Origin: Nocardioides daeguensis | GTDB taxonomy: Bacteria; Actinomycetota; Actinomycetes; Propionibacteriales; Nocardioidaceae | Direction: 5' to 3' | Length of the DNA: 64,000 nt | NCBI RefSeq assembly: GCF_019192965.1 | Contig: NZ_JAHTKU010000010.1 | Coordinates: 62,001 to 126,000, forward strand | Shown here: positions 50,794-60,610 of the stretch, piece by piece | Layout of the letters: each line of letters starts with the position of its first letter | Numbering within the stretch: the stretch's first letter is position 1 | Made by a program: the position numbers and the translations under genes | Notes under the pieces: model-generated | What the model was told of the DNA's origin: nothing | The model's database searches: none | Seen by the model: only the letters and a program-made list of their open reading frames with translations

Positions 50794-51756
50794 ATGGGCG
50801 TCGACGTACAGGTCACGAACCTGACCAAGCAGTTCGGGAAGCAGCTGATCTGGAAGGGCGTGACGCTGACTCTTCCCGCGGGTGAGATCTCCGTGATGCT
50901 GGGCCCGTCGGGCACCGGCAAGTCCGTCTTCCTCAAGGCGCTCATCGGCCTGATCAAGCCCGACGAGGGCTCGATCGTCATCGAGGGCACCGACATCGCC
51001 TCCTGCTCCGAGAAGGAGCTCTACGAGATCCGCAAGCTGTTCGGCGTGCTGTTCCAGGACGGCGCGATGTTCGGCTCGATGAACCTCTACGACAACGTCG
51101 CCTTCCCGCTGCGCGAGCACACCAAGAAGTCCGAGTCCCAGATCCGCGACATCGTCATGGAGAAGATGGACATGGTCGGTCTGCTCGGCGCGGAGATGAA
51201 GCTCCCGGGCGAGATCTCCGGCGGTATGCGTAAGCGTGCCGGCCTGGCCCGTGCGCTGGTGCTCGACCCCGAGATCCTGCTGATCGACGAGCCCGACTCC
51301 GGTCTGGACCCGGTGCGCACGTCGTTCATCAACCAGCTCTTCGTCGACCTCAACGCCCAGATCGACGCGACCTTCCTGATCGTGACGCACGACATCCACA
51401 GCGTCCGTGTGGTGCCCGACCAGATCGGCCTGCTCTACCACAAGCACCTGGCCATGTACGGCCCGCGCGAGATGCTGCTGTCCTCGGACGAGCCTGTTGT
51501 GCGCCAGTTCCTCAACGCGCAGACGATCGGGCCGATCGGCATGTCGGAGGAGAAGGACGCCGACCAGCTGGCAGCCGAGAAGGACATGGACCTGCCGCCG
51601 CTGCCGCCGATCCCGCTGCAGATGGAGCCCTCCAACGGCATCCCGCGGCGGGCGCAGGCCGCGCCGGGCGCGTGGTGCCGGGCCAACGGAGTCACCCCGC
51701 CCCCTGGTTCGTTCACCCGCGAGGCCGAGCACGCATCGGGCAGCCAGCAGCACTGA
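50794..51756 (+). CDS. mkl: Mce transporter ATPase (Mkl/MceG/MlaF-like)
   Basis: 320 residues from ATG 50794 (GGGAGAGG 6 bases upstream). Walker A MLGPSGTGKSVFLKALIG, Q-loop FGVLFQDGAMFGS, signature ISGGMRKRAGLARAL, Walker B ILLIDEPDSGLDPVR and H-loop IVTHDI. A roughly 65-residue tail rich in Pro and acidic residues (DMDLPPLPPIPLQ) follows the ABC fold, as in mycobacterial Mkl. It powers lipid import by the Mce complex. In M. tuberculosis mkl also lies between rplL and rpoB, but without the mce genes. Confidence 0.92.
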   Translation: MGVDVQVTNLTKQFGKQLIWKGVTLTLPAGEISVMLGPSGTGKSVFLKALIGLIKPDEGSIVIEGTDIASCSEKELYEIRKLFGVLFQDGAMFGSMNLYDNVAFPLREHTKKSESQIRDIVMEKMDMVGLLGAEMKLPGEISGGMRKRAGLARALVLDPEILLIDEPDSGLDPVRTSFINQLFVDLNAQIDATFLIVTHDIHSVRVVPDQIGLLYHKHLAMYGPREMLLSSDEPVVRQFLNAQTIGPIGMSEEKDADQLAAEKDMDLPPLPPIPLQMEPSNGIPRRAQAAPGAWCRANGVTPPPGSFTREAEHASGSQQH

Positions 51757-51809
51757 ACCAGCAGCACTCCATGGGGAACGACACACAAGGACAAGGAAAG
51801 GGGCGGTAG

Positions 51810-52592
51810 GTGTCGCTCACTGCTGCGCGCGTGGTCGCCCCCGTCGGGACCGCGGGCAAGTTGTTCGCGTTCGCGCTCGACGTCGGCCGTGCGCTGTTCC
51901 GTCGCCCGTTCCAGGGCCGTGAGTTCATCCAGCAGGCCTGGTTCATCGCGTCGGTCACGATCATCCCGACCGCGCTGGTCGCGATCCCCTTCGGTGCGGT
52001 CATCGCACTGCAGGTCGGTGGCCTGATCAAGCAGTTCGGCGCCCAGTCCTTCACCGGCTCCGCCTCCGTGCTCGCAGTCATCCAGCAGGCCGGCCCGATC
52101 GCGACCGCCCTGCTGATCGCCGGCGCGGGCGGCTCGGCCATCGCGGCCGACCTCGGGGCACGCAAGATCCGGGAGGAGCTCGACGCCATGATGGTGCTGG
52201 GCATCGACCCGATCCAGCGCCTCGTGGTGCCCCGGGTCCTCGCCTGCATGCTCGTCGCGGTCTTCCTCAACGGCATGGTGAGCGTCGTCGGCGTGGGCGG
52301 CGGCTACGTGTTCAACGTCATCCTCCAAGACGGTACGCCGGGTGCCTACCTCGCCAGCTTCACCGCCCTGGCCCAGCTGCCCGACGTGTGGATCGGCATG
52401 ATCAAGGCGCTGGTGTTCGGTCTGATCGCCGCGATCGTCGCCTCCTACAAGGGCATGAACGCCGGGGGCGGCCCGAAGGGCGTCGGCGACGCGGTCAACG
52501 AGTCCGTCGTCATCACCTTCCTGCTCCTGTTCGTCGTCAACTTCACCTTGAGCACGATCTACCTCCAGGTCGTGCCCCCGAAGACGGGTTAG
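51810..52592 (+). CDS. yrbEA: Mce permease YrbEA (MlaE family)
   Basis: 260 residues, GTG start after GGAAAGGGGCGG. About five to six TM helices and the MlaE core: FIQQAWFIASVTIIPTALVAIPFGAVIALQ (split at 20: FIQQAWFIASVTIIPTALVA / IPFGAVIALQ), GPIATALLIAGAGGSAIAADLG, then the EAA-like loop KIREELDAMMVLGIDPIQRLVVPRV. Forms the transmembrane pore with YrbEB. Confidence 0.93.
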   Translation: MSLTAARVVAPVGTAGKLFAFALDVGRALFRRPFQGREFIQQAWFIASVTIIPTALVAIPFGAVIALQVGGLIKQFGAQSFTGSASVLAVIQQAGPIATALLIAGAGGSAIAADLGARKIREELDAMMVLGIDPIQRLVVPRVLACMLVAVFLNGMVSVVGVGGGYVFNVILQDGTPGAYLASFTALAQLPDVWIGMIKALVFGLIAAIVASYKGMNAGGGPKGVGDAVNESVVITFLLLFVVNFTLSTIYLQVVPPKTG

Positions 52593-52602
52593 GGGCGAGG
52601 AC

Positions 52603-53430
52603 ATGGCGAACATCAAGGCGATCTACGACCGGCCCATGAAGAGCTTGGACAACCTCGGTCACGAGCTGTCCTTCTACATCAAGGTGCTGCTGGCACTGCC
52701 GCGCTCGGTCAAGCGCTACCCGCGCGAGATCCTGCGGATCCTGGCCGAGGTCACCCTCGGCTCGGGCGCGCTCGCCGTCATCGGCGGCACGGTCGGCGTC
52801 ATCATCGGCATGACCTTCTTCACCGGCGCCCAGGTCGGCCTGTCCGGCTACGCCGCGCTCAACCAGCTCGGCACGGCCGCCTTCGCGGGCTTCGTGTCGG
52901 CCTACTTCAACACCCGTGAGATCGCGCCGCTGGTCGCGGGCATCGCGCTCGCGGCGACCGTGGGCTGTGGCTTCACCGCCCAGCTCGGCGCCATGCGGAT
53001 CTCCGAGGAGATCGACGCCGTCGAGGTGATGGCGATCCCGTCGATGCAGTTCCTGGTGACCACCCGGGTCATCGGCGGGCTCGTCGCGATCGTCCCGCTC
53101 TACGTCGTCGGCCTGCTGTCGTCGTACGTCGCCAGCCGGCTCGTGGTGACCCAGTTCTACGGCCAGTCGACAGGCACCTACGACCACTACTTCAACCAGT
53201 TCCTGCCACCCGGCGACGTGCTGTGGTCGTTCGGCAAGGTGCTGGTGTTCGCCGTGGTCGTGATCCTGATCCACTGCTACCACGGCTACACCGCCTCCGG
53301 CGGTCCCGCCGGCGTGGGCGTGGCCGTGGGTCGCGCGGTGCGCACGAGCATCGTCGCGATCAACGTGATCGACCTGTTCTTGTCGATGGCCATCTGGGGT
53401 GCCTCGACCACCGTCAGGCTCGCGGGGTGA
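52603..53430 (+). CDS. yrbEB: Mce permease YrbEB (MlaE family)
   Basis: 275 residues, the second MlaE-type subunit: FTGAQVGLSGYAALNQLGTAAFAGFVSAYFNTREIAPLVAGIALAATVGCGFTAQLGAM (core FAGFVSAYFNTREIAPLVAG) and RISEEIDAVEVMAIPSMQFL as the coupling loop. The ending SMAIWGASTTVRLAG is typical. Ten bases after yrbEA and eight before mceA. Confidence 0.93.
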   Translation: MANIKAIYDRPMKSLDNLGHELSFYIKVLLALPRSVKRYPREILRILAEVTLGSGALAVIGGTVGVIIGMTFFTGAQVGLSGYAALNQLGTAAFAGFVSAYFNTREIAPLVAGIALAATVGCGFTAQLGAMRISEEIDAVEVMAIPSMQFLVTTRVIGGLVAIVPLYVVGLLSSYVASRLVVTQFYGQSTGTYDHYFNQFLPPGDVLWSFGKVLVFAVVVILIHCYHGYTASGGPAGVGVAVGRAVRTSIVAINVIDLFLSMAIWGASTTVRLAG

Positions 53431-53437
53431 TTGGCTG

Positions 53438-54691
53438 ATGGACCGGATCCTGTCCGCCCACAAGGCGCTCGGCGTCATCTTCGTGTCGCTGCTGCTGCTC
53501 GGCGTGTGGCTCACCTACGCGACCTTCACCAAGAAGTTCACCGACTACGACGAGGTCACGCTCGAGACGTCCTCGATCGGCCTCCAGCTCCCCACCCGTG
53601 CCGACGTCAAGGTCCGCGGCGTGATCGTGGGGGAGGTGCTCGAGGCCCGCTCGGGTGCCGCCGGGGCCGAGCTGACCCTCGGCATCTACCCCGACAAGAT
53701 CGGCGTGATCCCGGCCAACGTCACCGGCTCGATCGTGCCGAAGACGCTGTTCGGCGAGAAGTACGTGTCTCTCGTGGTGCCCGAGACCGGTCCGAGCGGC
53801 ACCATGCGTGCCGGCGCGACGATCGACCGCACCGTGGTCTCGACCGAGCTCGAGGAGGTCCTCTCCGACCTCTACCCGCTGCTGCGCACGGTGCAGCCCG
53901 CCGACCTCAACGCGACGCTGACCGCGGTCGCCACCGCCCTCGGGGGCCGCGGCGAGCTGCTGGGCAAGAACCTCGAGACGCTCGACGGCTACCTCAAGCG
54001 GCTCAACCCGCAGATCCCGGCGCTGCTCGAGGACCTCAAGCTGACCGCCCAGGTCTCCGACACCTACGCCGACATCCTCCCCCAGGTGGCCCAGATCCTC
54101 GACGACACCGTGAAGACCACCGGCACCATCGAGGAGCGCGAGGCGGCGCTGAGCGCCACGCTGCGCGACATCCGCAGCTTCTCCGACACCGCACGGTCCT
54201 TCCTCGACGCCAACGCCGAGCGGCTCAAGCGGGCTGGAGAGCTGAGCACCCAGACCCTCGCGGTCGTGGCCCGCTACGCGCCGACCATCCCGTGCATGGC
54301 GGCCGGCATCGTCAAGGCCCAGGGGCGGCTGGCGGAGGCGTTCCGCGGCTACGAGCTGCACATCGTGCTCGAGACGCTGCAGGACCAGCCCCGCAAGTAC
54401 ACCCCCAAGGACCGGCCGAAGTTCGGTGAGGACCGCGGCCCCAACTGCCTGGGTCTGCCGGACATCCCCTACAGCCAGGAGAACCCGATCCCGCCGCTGC
54501 CGTCCCTCAACGACGGCATGAACGGCGACACCGGCAAGGGGAACCTGCGGCCCGCTCCCGGTGCCACCGGCTACACCGGCAGCCCCGACGACGTCACCGC
54601 CCTGCGCGGCGCGCTCGACGAGGAGTACGGCGCGAGCAGCGACCTGACCGTGCTGCTGGCCGGTCCCCTCCTCGCGGGAGGTGTGCGATGA
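53438..54691 (+). CDS. mceA: Mce family protein MceA
   Basis: 417 residues. An N-terminal TM anchor at about 10-30 (GVIFVSLLLLGVWLTYATF), then the MCE/MlaD beta-barrel domain: LETSSIGLQLPTRADVKVRGVIVGEVLEA... and IVPKTLFGEKYVSLVVPE. Residues about 140-290 are helical/coiled-coil and form the substrate tunnel. The C-terminus is Pro/Gly-rich. Part of the hexameric lipid conduit spanning the periplasm-like space. The stop overlaps mceB. Confidence 0.92.
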   Translation: MDRILSAHKALGVIFVSLLLLGVWLTYATFTKKFTDYDEVTLETSSIGLQLPTRADVKVRGVIVGEVLEARSGAAGAELTLGIYPDKIGVIPANVTGSIVPKTLFGEKYVSLVVPETGPSGTMRAGATIDRTVVSTELEEVLSDLYPLLRTVQPADLNATLTAVATALGGRGELLGKNLETLDGYLKRLNPQIPALLEDLKLTAQVSDTYADILPQVAQILDDTVKTTGTIEEREAALSATLRDIRSFSDTARSFLDANAERLKRAGELSTQTLAVVARYAPTIPCMAAGIVKAQGRLAEAFRGYELHIVLETLQDQPRKYTPKDRPKFGEDRGPNCLGLPDIPYSQENPIPPLPSLNDGMNGDTGKGNLRPAPGATGYTGSPDDVTALRGALDEEYGASSDLTVLLAGPLLAGGVR

Positions 54692-55731
54692 ACCTGCGCG
54701 GCCTCGACAAGAAGACCAGCGGCGACCTGGTCCGCCTGGTCGTGTTCATGGTGCTGACCGCGCTCGCGACGAGCGTCCTGATCATCACCATCGGCAACCT
54801 GTCCTTCGGCGCCACCAAGGAGTACGCCGCCGACTTCGTCGACGCCACGGGCGTCAACAAGGGCGACGACATCCGGATCGCCGGCGTCAAGGTCGGCACC
54901 GTCCAGAAGGTCGAGATCGTCGCGGCCGACCGTGCCCGGGTGAGCTTCACGGTCGACTCCGAGACCCGGCTCGACGACGCCACCCACGCCACGGTCAAGT
55001 ACCGCAACCTGATCGGACAGCGCTACATCTCGCTGACCCAGGAGGGCGACAGCGGTCAGCGGCTCGCGGAGAACGCCGCGATCCCGGTCGACCGGACCAA
55101 GCCCGCGCTCGACCTGACCGTGCTCTTCAACGGCTTCAAGCCGCTGTTCCAGGCGCTCTCGCCCGACGACATCAACAAGCTGTCCTACGAGATCGTCCAG
55201 GTCTTCCAGGGCGAGGGCGGCACTGTCGAGGGCCTGCTGTCCAGCACGGCGTCGGTCACCCAGACCCTGGCCGACCGCGACCAGGTGATCGGCGAGCTGC
55301 TGACCAACCTCGACTACGTCCTCGACCACGTCGCGGACCGCGACAAGCAGCTGACCAACCTGATCGACAGCTTCCGCAGCCTGGTCGGCGGGCTCAACGA
55401 GGACCGCGAGGCGATCCTCGGCTCCCTCGACTCGATCTCCGAGCTGTCGGTGCAGACGGCCGCGCTCGTCACCGACATCAAGGACCCGTTCGTCAAGGAC
55501 ATCAAGGAGCTGCGCAGGGTCGCCGGCACCCTCGACGACAACCGCCAGGAGATCGACCGCTCCCTCCAGGTGCTGCCGATCAAGCTCACCAAGATCGGCC
55601 GTACGGCGACCTACGGCTCCTGGTTCAACTTCTACCTGTGCCACTTCAAGGCCACGATCAAGGTCCCCGGCCTCAACAACCCGGTCAGCGCCTCCGTCGG
55701 CGTGACCGCCGACCGCTGCACGCTCGGATGA
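54688..55731 (+). CDS. mceB: Mce family protein MceB
   Basis: 347 residues, ATG overlapping the mceA stop. TM at about 12-33, MCE domain AADFVDATGVNKGDDIRIAGVKVGTVQKVEI and TVKYRNLIGQRYISLTQ, then long helices. The tail TYGSWFNFYLCHF (conserved near the end of MceB proteins) and a final Cys (TADRCTLG) are present. Confidence 0.92.
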   Translation: MNLRGLDKKTSGDLVRLVVFMVLTALATSVLIITIGNLSFGATKEYAADFVDATGVNKGDDIRIAGVKVGTVQKVEIVAADRARVSFTVDSETRLDDATHATVKYRNLIGQRYISLTQEGDSGQRLAENAAIPVDRTKPALDLTVLFNGFKPLFQALSPDDINKLSYEIVQVFQGEGGTVEGLLSSTASVTQTLADRDQVIGELLTNLDYVLDHVADRDKQLTNLIDSFRSLVGGLNEDREAILGSLDSISELSVQTAALVTDIKDPFVKDIKELRRVAGTLDDNRQEIDRSLQVLPIKLTKIGRTATYGSWFNFYLCHFKATIKVPGLNNPVSASVGVTADRCTLG

Positions 55732-55746
55732 GGGAGGACTGAGGAC

Positions 55747-56715
55747 ATGAAGCCCTTCCGCGAACGCAATCCCGTGGTGATCGGCGCGGTGAGCATCGCC
55801 GTGCTGCTGCTCGGCCTGGTCGCGGCGTTCCGCGCCAACGACCTGCCGCTCATCGGCGGCGGCGACACCTATTACGCGTCCTTCTCCGAGGCCGGCGGCC
55901 TCAAGCCGAAGGACGAGGTGCGCATCGCCGGTGTCCGCGTCGGCCAGGTCACCTCGATGGAGCTCGACGGCAACTCGGTCAAGGTCGCGTTCAAGGTCAA
56001 GACCGACACCCCGTTCGGGGACGAGACCCGCGCCGACATCAAGGTGAAGACCATCCTCGGCTCGATGTTCTTGTCCCTCGACCCGGCCGGTCAGGGTCAG
56101 CTCGCCGAGGACTCGGTCATCCCGGTCGAGCGCACCAGCTCGCCGTACGACATCGTCGACGCCTTCTCCGGCCTCGCCGAGACGTCCGCCGACATCGACA
56201 CCGACCAGCTCGCCGGCGCGCTGACCACGCTGGCCGACCTGACCCGCAATACGCCCGAGGAGTTCCGCTCGGCGCTCGACGGCCTCTCCTCGCTGGCGGA
56301 GACGGTGGCCTCCCGCGACGACGAGATCAACTCGCTGCTCAAGAACCTCAACCGGGTCTCGACGGTCCTCGACTCGCGCGACGACGACATCGTCGCGCTG
56401 ATGAAGGACGCCGACACCCTGTTCGCCGCGCTGCTCCAGCGCAAGGCGCAGATCCACCGGCTGCTGGAGTCGACGAGCACGCTGAGCACGAAGCTGACCG
56501 GCCTGATCAAGGACAGCCGGGCCGACCTCAAGCCCGCGCTGGACCACCTCGACTCGGTGCTGCAGGTCGTGAAGAAGAACGAGGACAACCTTGAGGACTC
56601 GATCCACCTGATGGCGCCCTTCTACCGCGTCTTCGCGAGCACGCTCGGCAACGGGCCGTGGTTCGACACCTACATCTTCAACCTTCCTCCGGCGCCCGTG
56701 GCGGTGGGACAGTGA
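55747..56715 (+). CDS. mceC: Mce family protein MceC
   Basis: 322 residues. TM at about 10-28, MCE domain YYASFSEAGGLKPKDEVRIAGVRVGQVTSMEL and IKVKTILGSMFLSLDPAG. A helical part follows, ending NGPWFDTYIFNLPP, the usual MceC finish. The GTG of mceD overlaps its stop. Confidence 0.92.
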   Translation: MKPFRERNPVVIGAVSIAVLLLGLVAAFRANDLPLIGGGDTYYASFSEAGGLKPKDEVRIAGVRVGQVTSMELDGNSVKVAFKVKTDTPFGDETRADIKVKTILGSMFLSLDPAGQGQLAEDSVIPVERTSSPYDIVDAFSGLAETSADIDTDQLAGALTTLADLTRNTPEEFRSALDGLSSLAETVASRDDEINSLLKNLNRVSTVLDSRDDDIVALMKDADTLFAALLQRKAQIHRLLESTSTLSTKLTGLIKDSRADLKPALDHLDSVLQVVKKNEDNLEDSIHLMAPFYRVFASTLGNGPWFDTYIFNLPPAPVAVGQ

Positions 56716-57848
56716 ACGGGGCGCGGCGCTGGCTGCCGCTGGCCGTCATCGGGGTCCTGGTCGTCACCGGCGTGGTCTGGATGTTCGGCAGTGGCGGCAG
56801 CGACAAGACCGTGACCGCCTACTTCCCGCGGGCCGTGTCGGTCTACGAGGGCAGCGAGGTCCGGATCCTCGGTATCCCGGTCGGCCGGGTCCGCGAGGTC
56901 GTGCCGCAGGGCACCAAGGTCAAGGTCGTCATGGACTACGACTCCGAGGTGAAGGTGCCGGCCGACGCCGACGCCGTCATCGTCTCGCCCTCCGTCGTCG
57001 GTGACCGCTACATCCAGCTTGCGCCGGCTTTCGAGGACGGCGACAAGGTGATGGCCGACAACACCGTCATCGACGCCAGCAAGACCGCGGTCCCGCTCGA
57101 GCTCGACGAGGTCTACGGCAGCATCGACAAGCTGACCGTCGCCATCGGTCCGGAGGGTGCCAACAAGGAGGGCGCCCTCAGCGACCTCCTCCAGCAGACC
57201 GCGAAGAACTTCGGCGGACAGGGCGCCCAGTTCCACCAGACGATCAAGGACTTCGGTCGGCTGAGCGAGACGCTCGACAACAACAAGGACGACCTCTTCG
57301 AGTCGGCCACGCAGCTCGAGTCCTTCCTCAAGACGCTGGCCGACAACGACACCACGGTCCGTGACTTCAACTCCTCTCTCGGCGACGTCTCCGCGCTGTT
57401 GGCCGACGAGCGCCAGGAGCTGACGACCGCCTTGTCGAACCTCGGGACGGCGCTCGACCAGGTCGCGCGCTTCGTCAAGCGCAACCGCGACGTGCTCGGC
57501 CGCAACATCCGCGACGTGAACCGGGTGGCCAAGGTGCTGGTCCGCCAGCGCGGGGCCCTCGACGAACTGCTCCGGGCCGGTCCGCTGGCGCTGACGAACC
57601 TCTACCACACCTACAATCCGAAGGACGCCACGCTCGACACCAACGCCAACATCGGCAACCTGGTGCACGAGCTGACGTCCAACCCCGCCGCGGTCGTGTG
57701 TGCCCTGGTGTCGGCGGTCGACAAGAAGGGCGACCTGTGCGGCCTGGTCGACAAGCTGCTGCCCCGCGCCGCGCCGTTCGGCACCGGCTCCTGGTACGGA
57801 CAGCCCTACGACCCGACGCTCAACGGCCTGGTGGAGGTGGACCGATGA
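56712..57848 (+). CDS. mceD: Mce family protein MceD
   Basis: 378 residues, GTG start. TM at about 6-26, MCE domain VTAYFPRAVSVYEGSEVRILGIPVGRVREV and SPSVVGDRYIQLAPAF. The long helical section includes repeated coiled-coil heptads (LDNNKDDLFESATQLESFLK). The C-terminus has a Cys pair (VVCALVSAVDKKGDLCG) that may form a disulfide. Confidence 0.92.
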   Translation: MNGARRWLPLAVIGVLVVTGVVWMFGSGGSDKTVTAYFPRAVSVYEGSEVRILGIPVGRVREVVPQGTKVKVVMDYDSEVKVPADADAVIVSPSVVGDRYIQLAPAFEDGDKVMADNTVIDASKTAVPLELDEVYGSIDKLTVAIGPEGANKEGALSDLLQQTAKNFGGQGAQFHQTIKDFGRLSETLDNNKDDLFESATQLESFLKTLADNDTTVRDFNSSLGDVSALLADERQELTTALSNLGTALDQVARFVKRNRDVLGRNIRDVNRVAKVLVRQRGALDELLRAGPLALTNLYHTYNPKDATLDTNANIGNLVHELTSNPAAVVCALVSAVDKKGDLCGLVDKLLPRAAPFGTGSWYGQPYDPTLNGLVEVDR

Positions 57849-59311
57849 CCCGCCGTACCGGCCTCCGCAACCGGTTCCGGGCCGCGGCCGCGCTGCTCGC
57901 CGGCGCGGTCCTGCTCACCGGCTGCGACTTCGACGTCTACCAGCTGCCGCTGCCCGGTGGCGCCGACACCGGCAAGGACCCGATCACGGTCAGCGTCCGC
58001 TTCGACGACGTCCTCGACCTGGTCCCCAAGTCGTCGGTCAAGATCAACGACGTCGCCGTCGGCCAGGTGACCGACGTCCGCCTCGACGGCTACCAGGCCG
58101 TGGTCACCCTCGAGCTGCGCAAGGACGTCGACCTGCCGGACAACCCGGTCGCCTCGATCCGCCAGACCAGCCTGCTCGGCGAGAAGTTCGTGTCCCTCGC
58201 GGCGCCGCCCACCGGCGCGCAGGGCCGGCTGTCCGACGGCGACGTGATCAAGGACGGCGGCCGCAACCCGGAGGTCGAGGAGGTGCTGGGCGCGCTCAGC
58301 CTGGTCCTCAACGGCGGCGGCATCGCCCAGCTGAAGACGATCTCGACCGAGCTCAACCTCGCCCTCGAGGGCCGGGAGGACTCCGCGAAGTCGGTGCTCA
58401 CCCAGGTCTCGTCGCTGATGGGCCAGCTCGACCAGCGCAAGCAGGACATCGTCAACGCGATCGAGTCGGTCAACCGGCTCGCCGTGACGGCCAAGAAGCA
58501 CCAGGCGAGCATCGACCGGGCGCTCGAGGAGCTTCCGAGCGCCCTCGACTCGCTCGACCGTCAGCGCGAGGACCTGGTGAAGATGCTCGACGGGCTGACC
58601 CAGCTCAGCGACGTCGGCGTCCGGGTCATCAAGACCACGAAGACCGCCACGGTCGACACGCTCAAGATGCTGGACCCGGTGCTGTACCAGATCGCCCAGG
58701 CCGGCGACGACTTCGCCAAGGGCTTCAGCACCTTCTTGACCTACCCGTTCGTCGACGACGCCGTCGGCCGCGACCCGCAGGTGGCCCGCAACCTGCACAT
58801 GGGCGACTACGTCAACCTGTCGGTCGACCTGCAGCTCGACCTCGGCAACCTGCGCCTGCCCGACCTGGTCTGCATCCCGCTCAACGACCTGCCTGACCTG
58901 CCGCTCGACCAGCTGGTCGACCTGAAGACGCTGTGCTCGGGCGTCACGCAGACGCTCCAGACCTGCCTGAAGACGCCGGTGGACGTGCAGGCCTGCCTGA
59001 AGCTGCCGCAGTACCTGCTCGACAACGTGTGCGCCGCCGTGAAGCTGCTCTGTGCCCTGACCGGCGGGTCCAAGCCGGCCGCGGCGGCCGGCAGCCCGAC
59101 CGCCGGCGCCAACCCGCTCGGCTCGCTGCTCTCGAGCGTGCTGTCTGGCAACGGCCTCGGTCGGCCGGCGCCGGGCGGGCACAGCCAGGCCGACACCATG
59201 TGGAACGACTTCGACGCGGCCTACGACGCCGACCTGGTCAGCCTGTACGCCGCGCCGCTCACGACGCAGCCGGACCGGCAGACGGCGCAGAAGGAGAGGT
59301 CGGCGCAGTGA
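57845..59311 (+). CDS. mceE: Mce family lipoprotein MceE (LprK-like)
   Basis: 488 residues. Lipoprotein signal with lipobox LLTGC (Cys27), as in MceE/LprK. MCE domain ITVSVRFDDVLDLVPKSSVKINDVAVGQVTDV and IRQTSLLGEKFVSL, helices to about 290, then a Cys-rich module (LVCIPL, LCSGVTQTLQTCLK, QACLKL, NVCAAVKLLC) and a Gly/Ala-rich tail. It caps the Mce tunnel on the outer side. Confidence 0.92.
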   Translation: MTRRTGLRNRFRAAAALLAGAVLLTGCDFDVYQLPLPGGADTGKDPITVSVRFDDVLDLVPKSSVKINDVAVGQVTDVRLDGYQAVVTLELRKDVDLPDNPVASIRQTSLLGEKFVSLAAPPTGAQGRLSDGDVIKDGGRNPEVEEVLGALSLVLNGGGIAQLKTISTELNLALEGREDSAKSVLTQVSSLMGQLDQRKQDIVNAIESVNRLAVTAKKHQASIDRALEELPSALDSLDRQREDLVKMLDGLTQLSDVGVRVIKTTKTATVDTLKMLDPVLYQIAQAGDDFAKGFSTFLTYPFVDDAVGRDPQVARNLHMGDYVNLSVDLQLDLGNLRLPDLVCIPLNDLPDLPLDQLVDLKTLCSGVTQTLQTCLKTPVDVQACLKLPQYLLDNVCAAVKLLCALTGGSKPAAAAGSPTAGANPLGSLLSSVLSGNGLGRPAPGGHSQADTMWNDFDAAYDADLVSLYAAPLTTQPDRQTAQKERSAQ

Positions 59312-60600
59312 TCACCCGTCGCACTCGCATCCAGCTCATCGTCTTCGCGATCATCACCCTGGTCGGCGTCTCCTTCGTGGGCGCCCGCTACGCCAAGCTC
59401 GACCGGATGGTCGTCGACCGCAGCTACACGGTGACGGCCCACTACCCGCAGTCCGGCGGCATCTTCACCGGCGCCGAGGTCACCTACCGCGGCATCGGCA
59501 TCGGCACCGTCGGCGACCTGGTGCTCACCGACGAGGGCGTCGACGTGAAGCTCGACATCGACAAGAAGTGGGACCAGATCCCCAGCGACTCGCGCGCGCT
59601 TGTCGGCAACCGCTCGGCGGTCGGCGAGCAGTACGTCGAGCTGCAGCCGCAGGTCGACGGCGGCCCCTTCCTCCGCGAGGGCTCCGAGATCAGCGACGTC
59701 GCGACCCCGCTCGCGACCGAGAAGCTGCTCGGCGACCTGTCGGCGACGGTGGCCAGCGTCGACCGGGAGGCCCTGCAGACCACGGTCCACGAGCTCGGCC
59801 AGGCGTTCGCCGGCACCGGCCCGGACCTGCAGCGGATCATCGACACCGGCAACTCCTTCATCGAGACCGCCGACGAGAACTTCGACCTCACCACCGCCCT
59901 CATCAAGGACGGCAACACCGTCCTGCAGGGGCAGGTCGCCTCGGAGTCGTCGCTGCGAACCTTCGCCCAGCAGCTGTCGCTGTTCAGCTCGGCGCTCGCC
60001 GGTGCGGACCCGTCCCTGCGCAAGGTGATCGACTCCGGCTCGGTCGCCGCGACCCAGCTGCGGACCTTCCTCGAGCAGAACGGAGTCGAGCTCAGCGAGC
60101 TGCTCGCCAACCTGGTCGCCACCGGTGAGGTCGTGGTCAAGCACCTCGACGCGCTCAAGCAGATGCTCGTCGTCTACCCGTACGCCGTCAGCGCGGGCCA
60201 GGTCGTCGTCGGCAAGAGCCCCAGCGGCCTGTGGGACGCCCACTTCGGCCTGATCCTGTCGCCGACCAGCACCCCCTGCTACGCGGGCTACCTCAAGACC
60301 CGCCGCAACCCGGAGTCGGACCGCGGCAACGCTCCGATGCCCGACAACGTGGGGTGCACTGAGCCGATCACGAAGAGCAACCCGCGCGGCCTGCAGAACC
60401 TGCCGCGGGTCGCGCCCGGCGTGCAGGGCTACGACATCGGCGTCCGCAAGGACCCGGCGACGGGTGAGCTGACCTGGGGCGTGACGGCCCAGGCCCCCGA
60501 GTGGTCGGACGCGCGCGGTAACGTGGCGCCGCCGTCGCTGGGGAAGGACTCGTGGAAGTGGCTCTACCTCCAACCGTTGCTCGACCCCACCAGCCGGTGA
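59308..60600 (+). CDS. mceF: Mce family protein MceF
   Basis: 430 residues, GTG overlapping the mceE stop. TM at about 8-25, MCE domain YTVTAHYPQSGGIFTGAEVTYRGIGIGTVGDL and LVGNRSAVGEQYVELQP. A helical stretch to about 290, then a region with two Cys (TPCYAGYL, NVGCTEP). The sixth MCE ring subunit. Confidence 0.92.
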   Translation: MITRRTRIQLIVFAIITLVGVSFVGARYAKLDRMVVDRSYTVTAHYPQSGGIFTGAEVTYRGIGIGTVGDLVLTDEGVDVKLDIDKKWDQIPSDSRALVGNRSAVGEQYVELQPQVDGGPFLREGSEISDVATPLATEKLLGDLSATVASVDREALQTTVHELGQAFAGTGPDLQRIIDTGNSFIETADENFDLTTALIKDGNTVLQGQVASESSLRTFAQQLSLFSSALAGADPSLRKVIDSGSVAATQLRTFLEQNGVELSELLANLVATGEVVVKHLDALKQMLVVYPYAVSAGQVVVGKSPSGLWDAHFGLILSPTSTPCYAGYLKTRRNPESDRGNAPMPDNVGCTEPITKSNPRGLQNLPRVAPGVQGYDIGVRKDPATGELTWGVTAQAPEWSDARGNVAPPSLGKDSWKWLYLQPLLDPTSR

Positions 60601-60610
60601 GGCGTCGCGG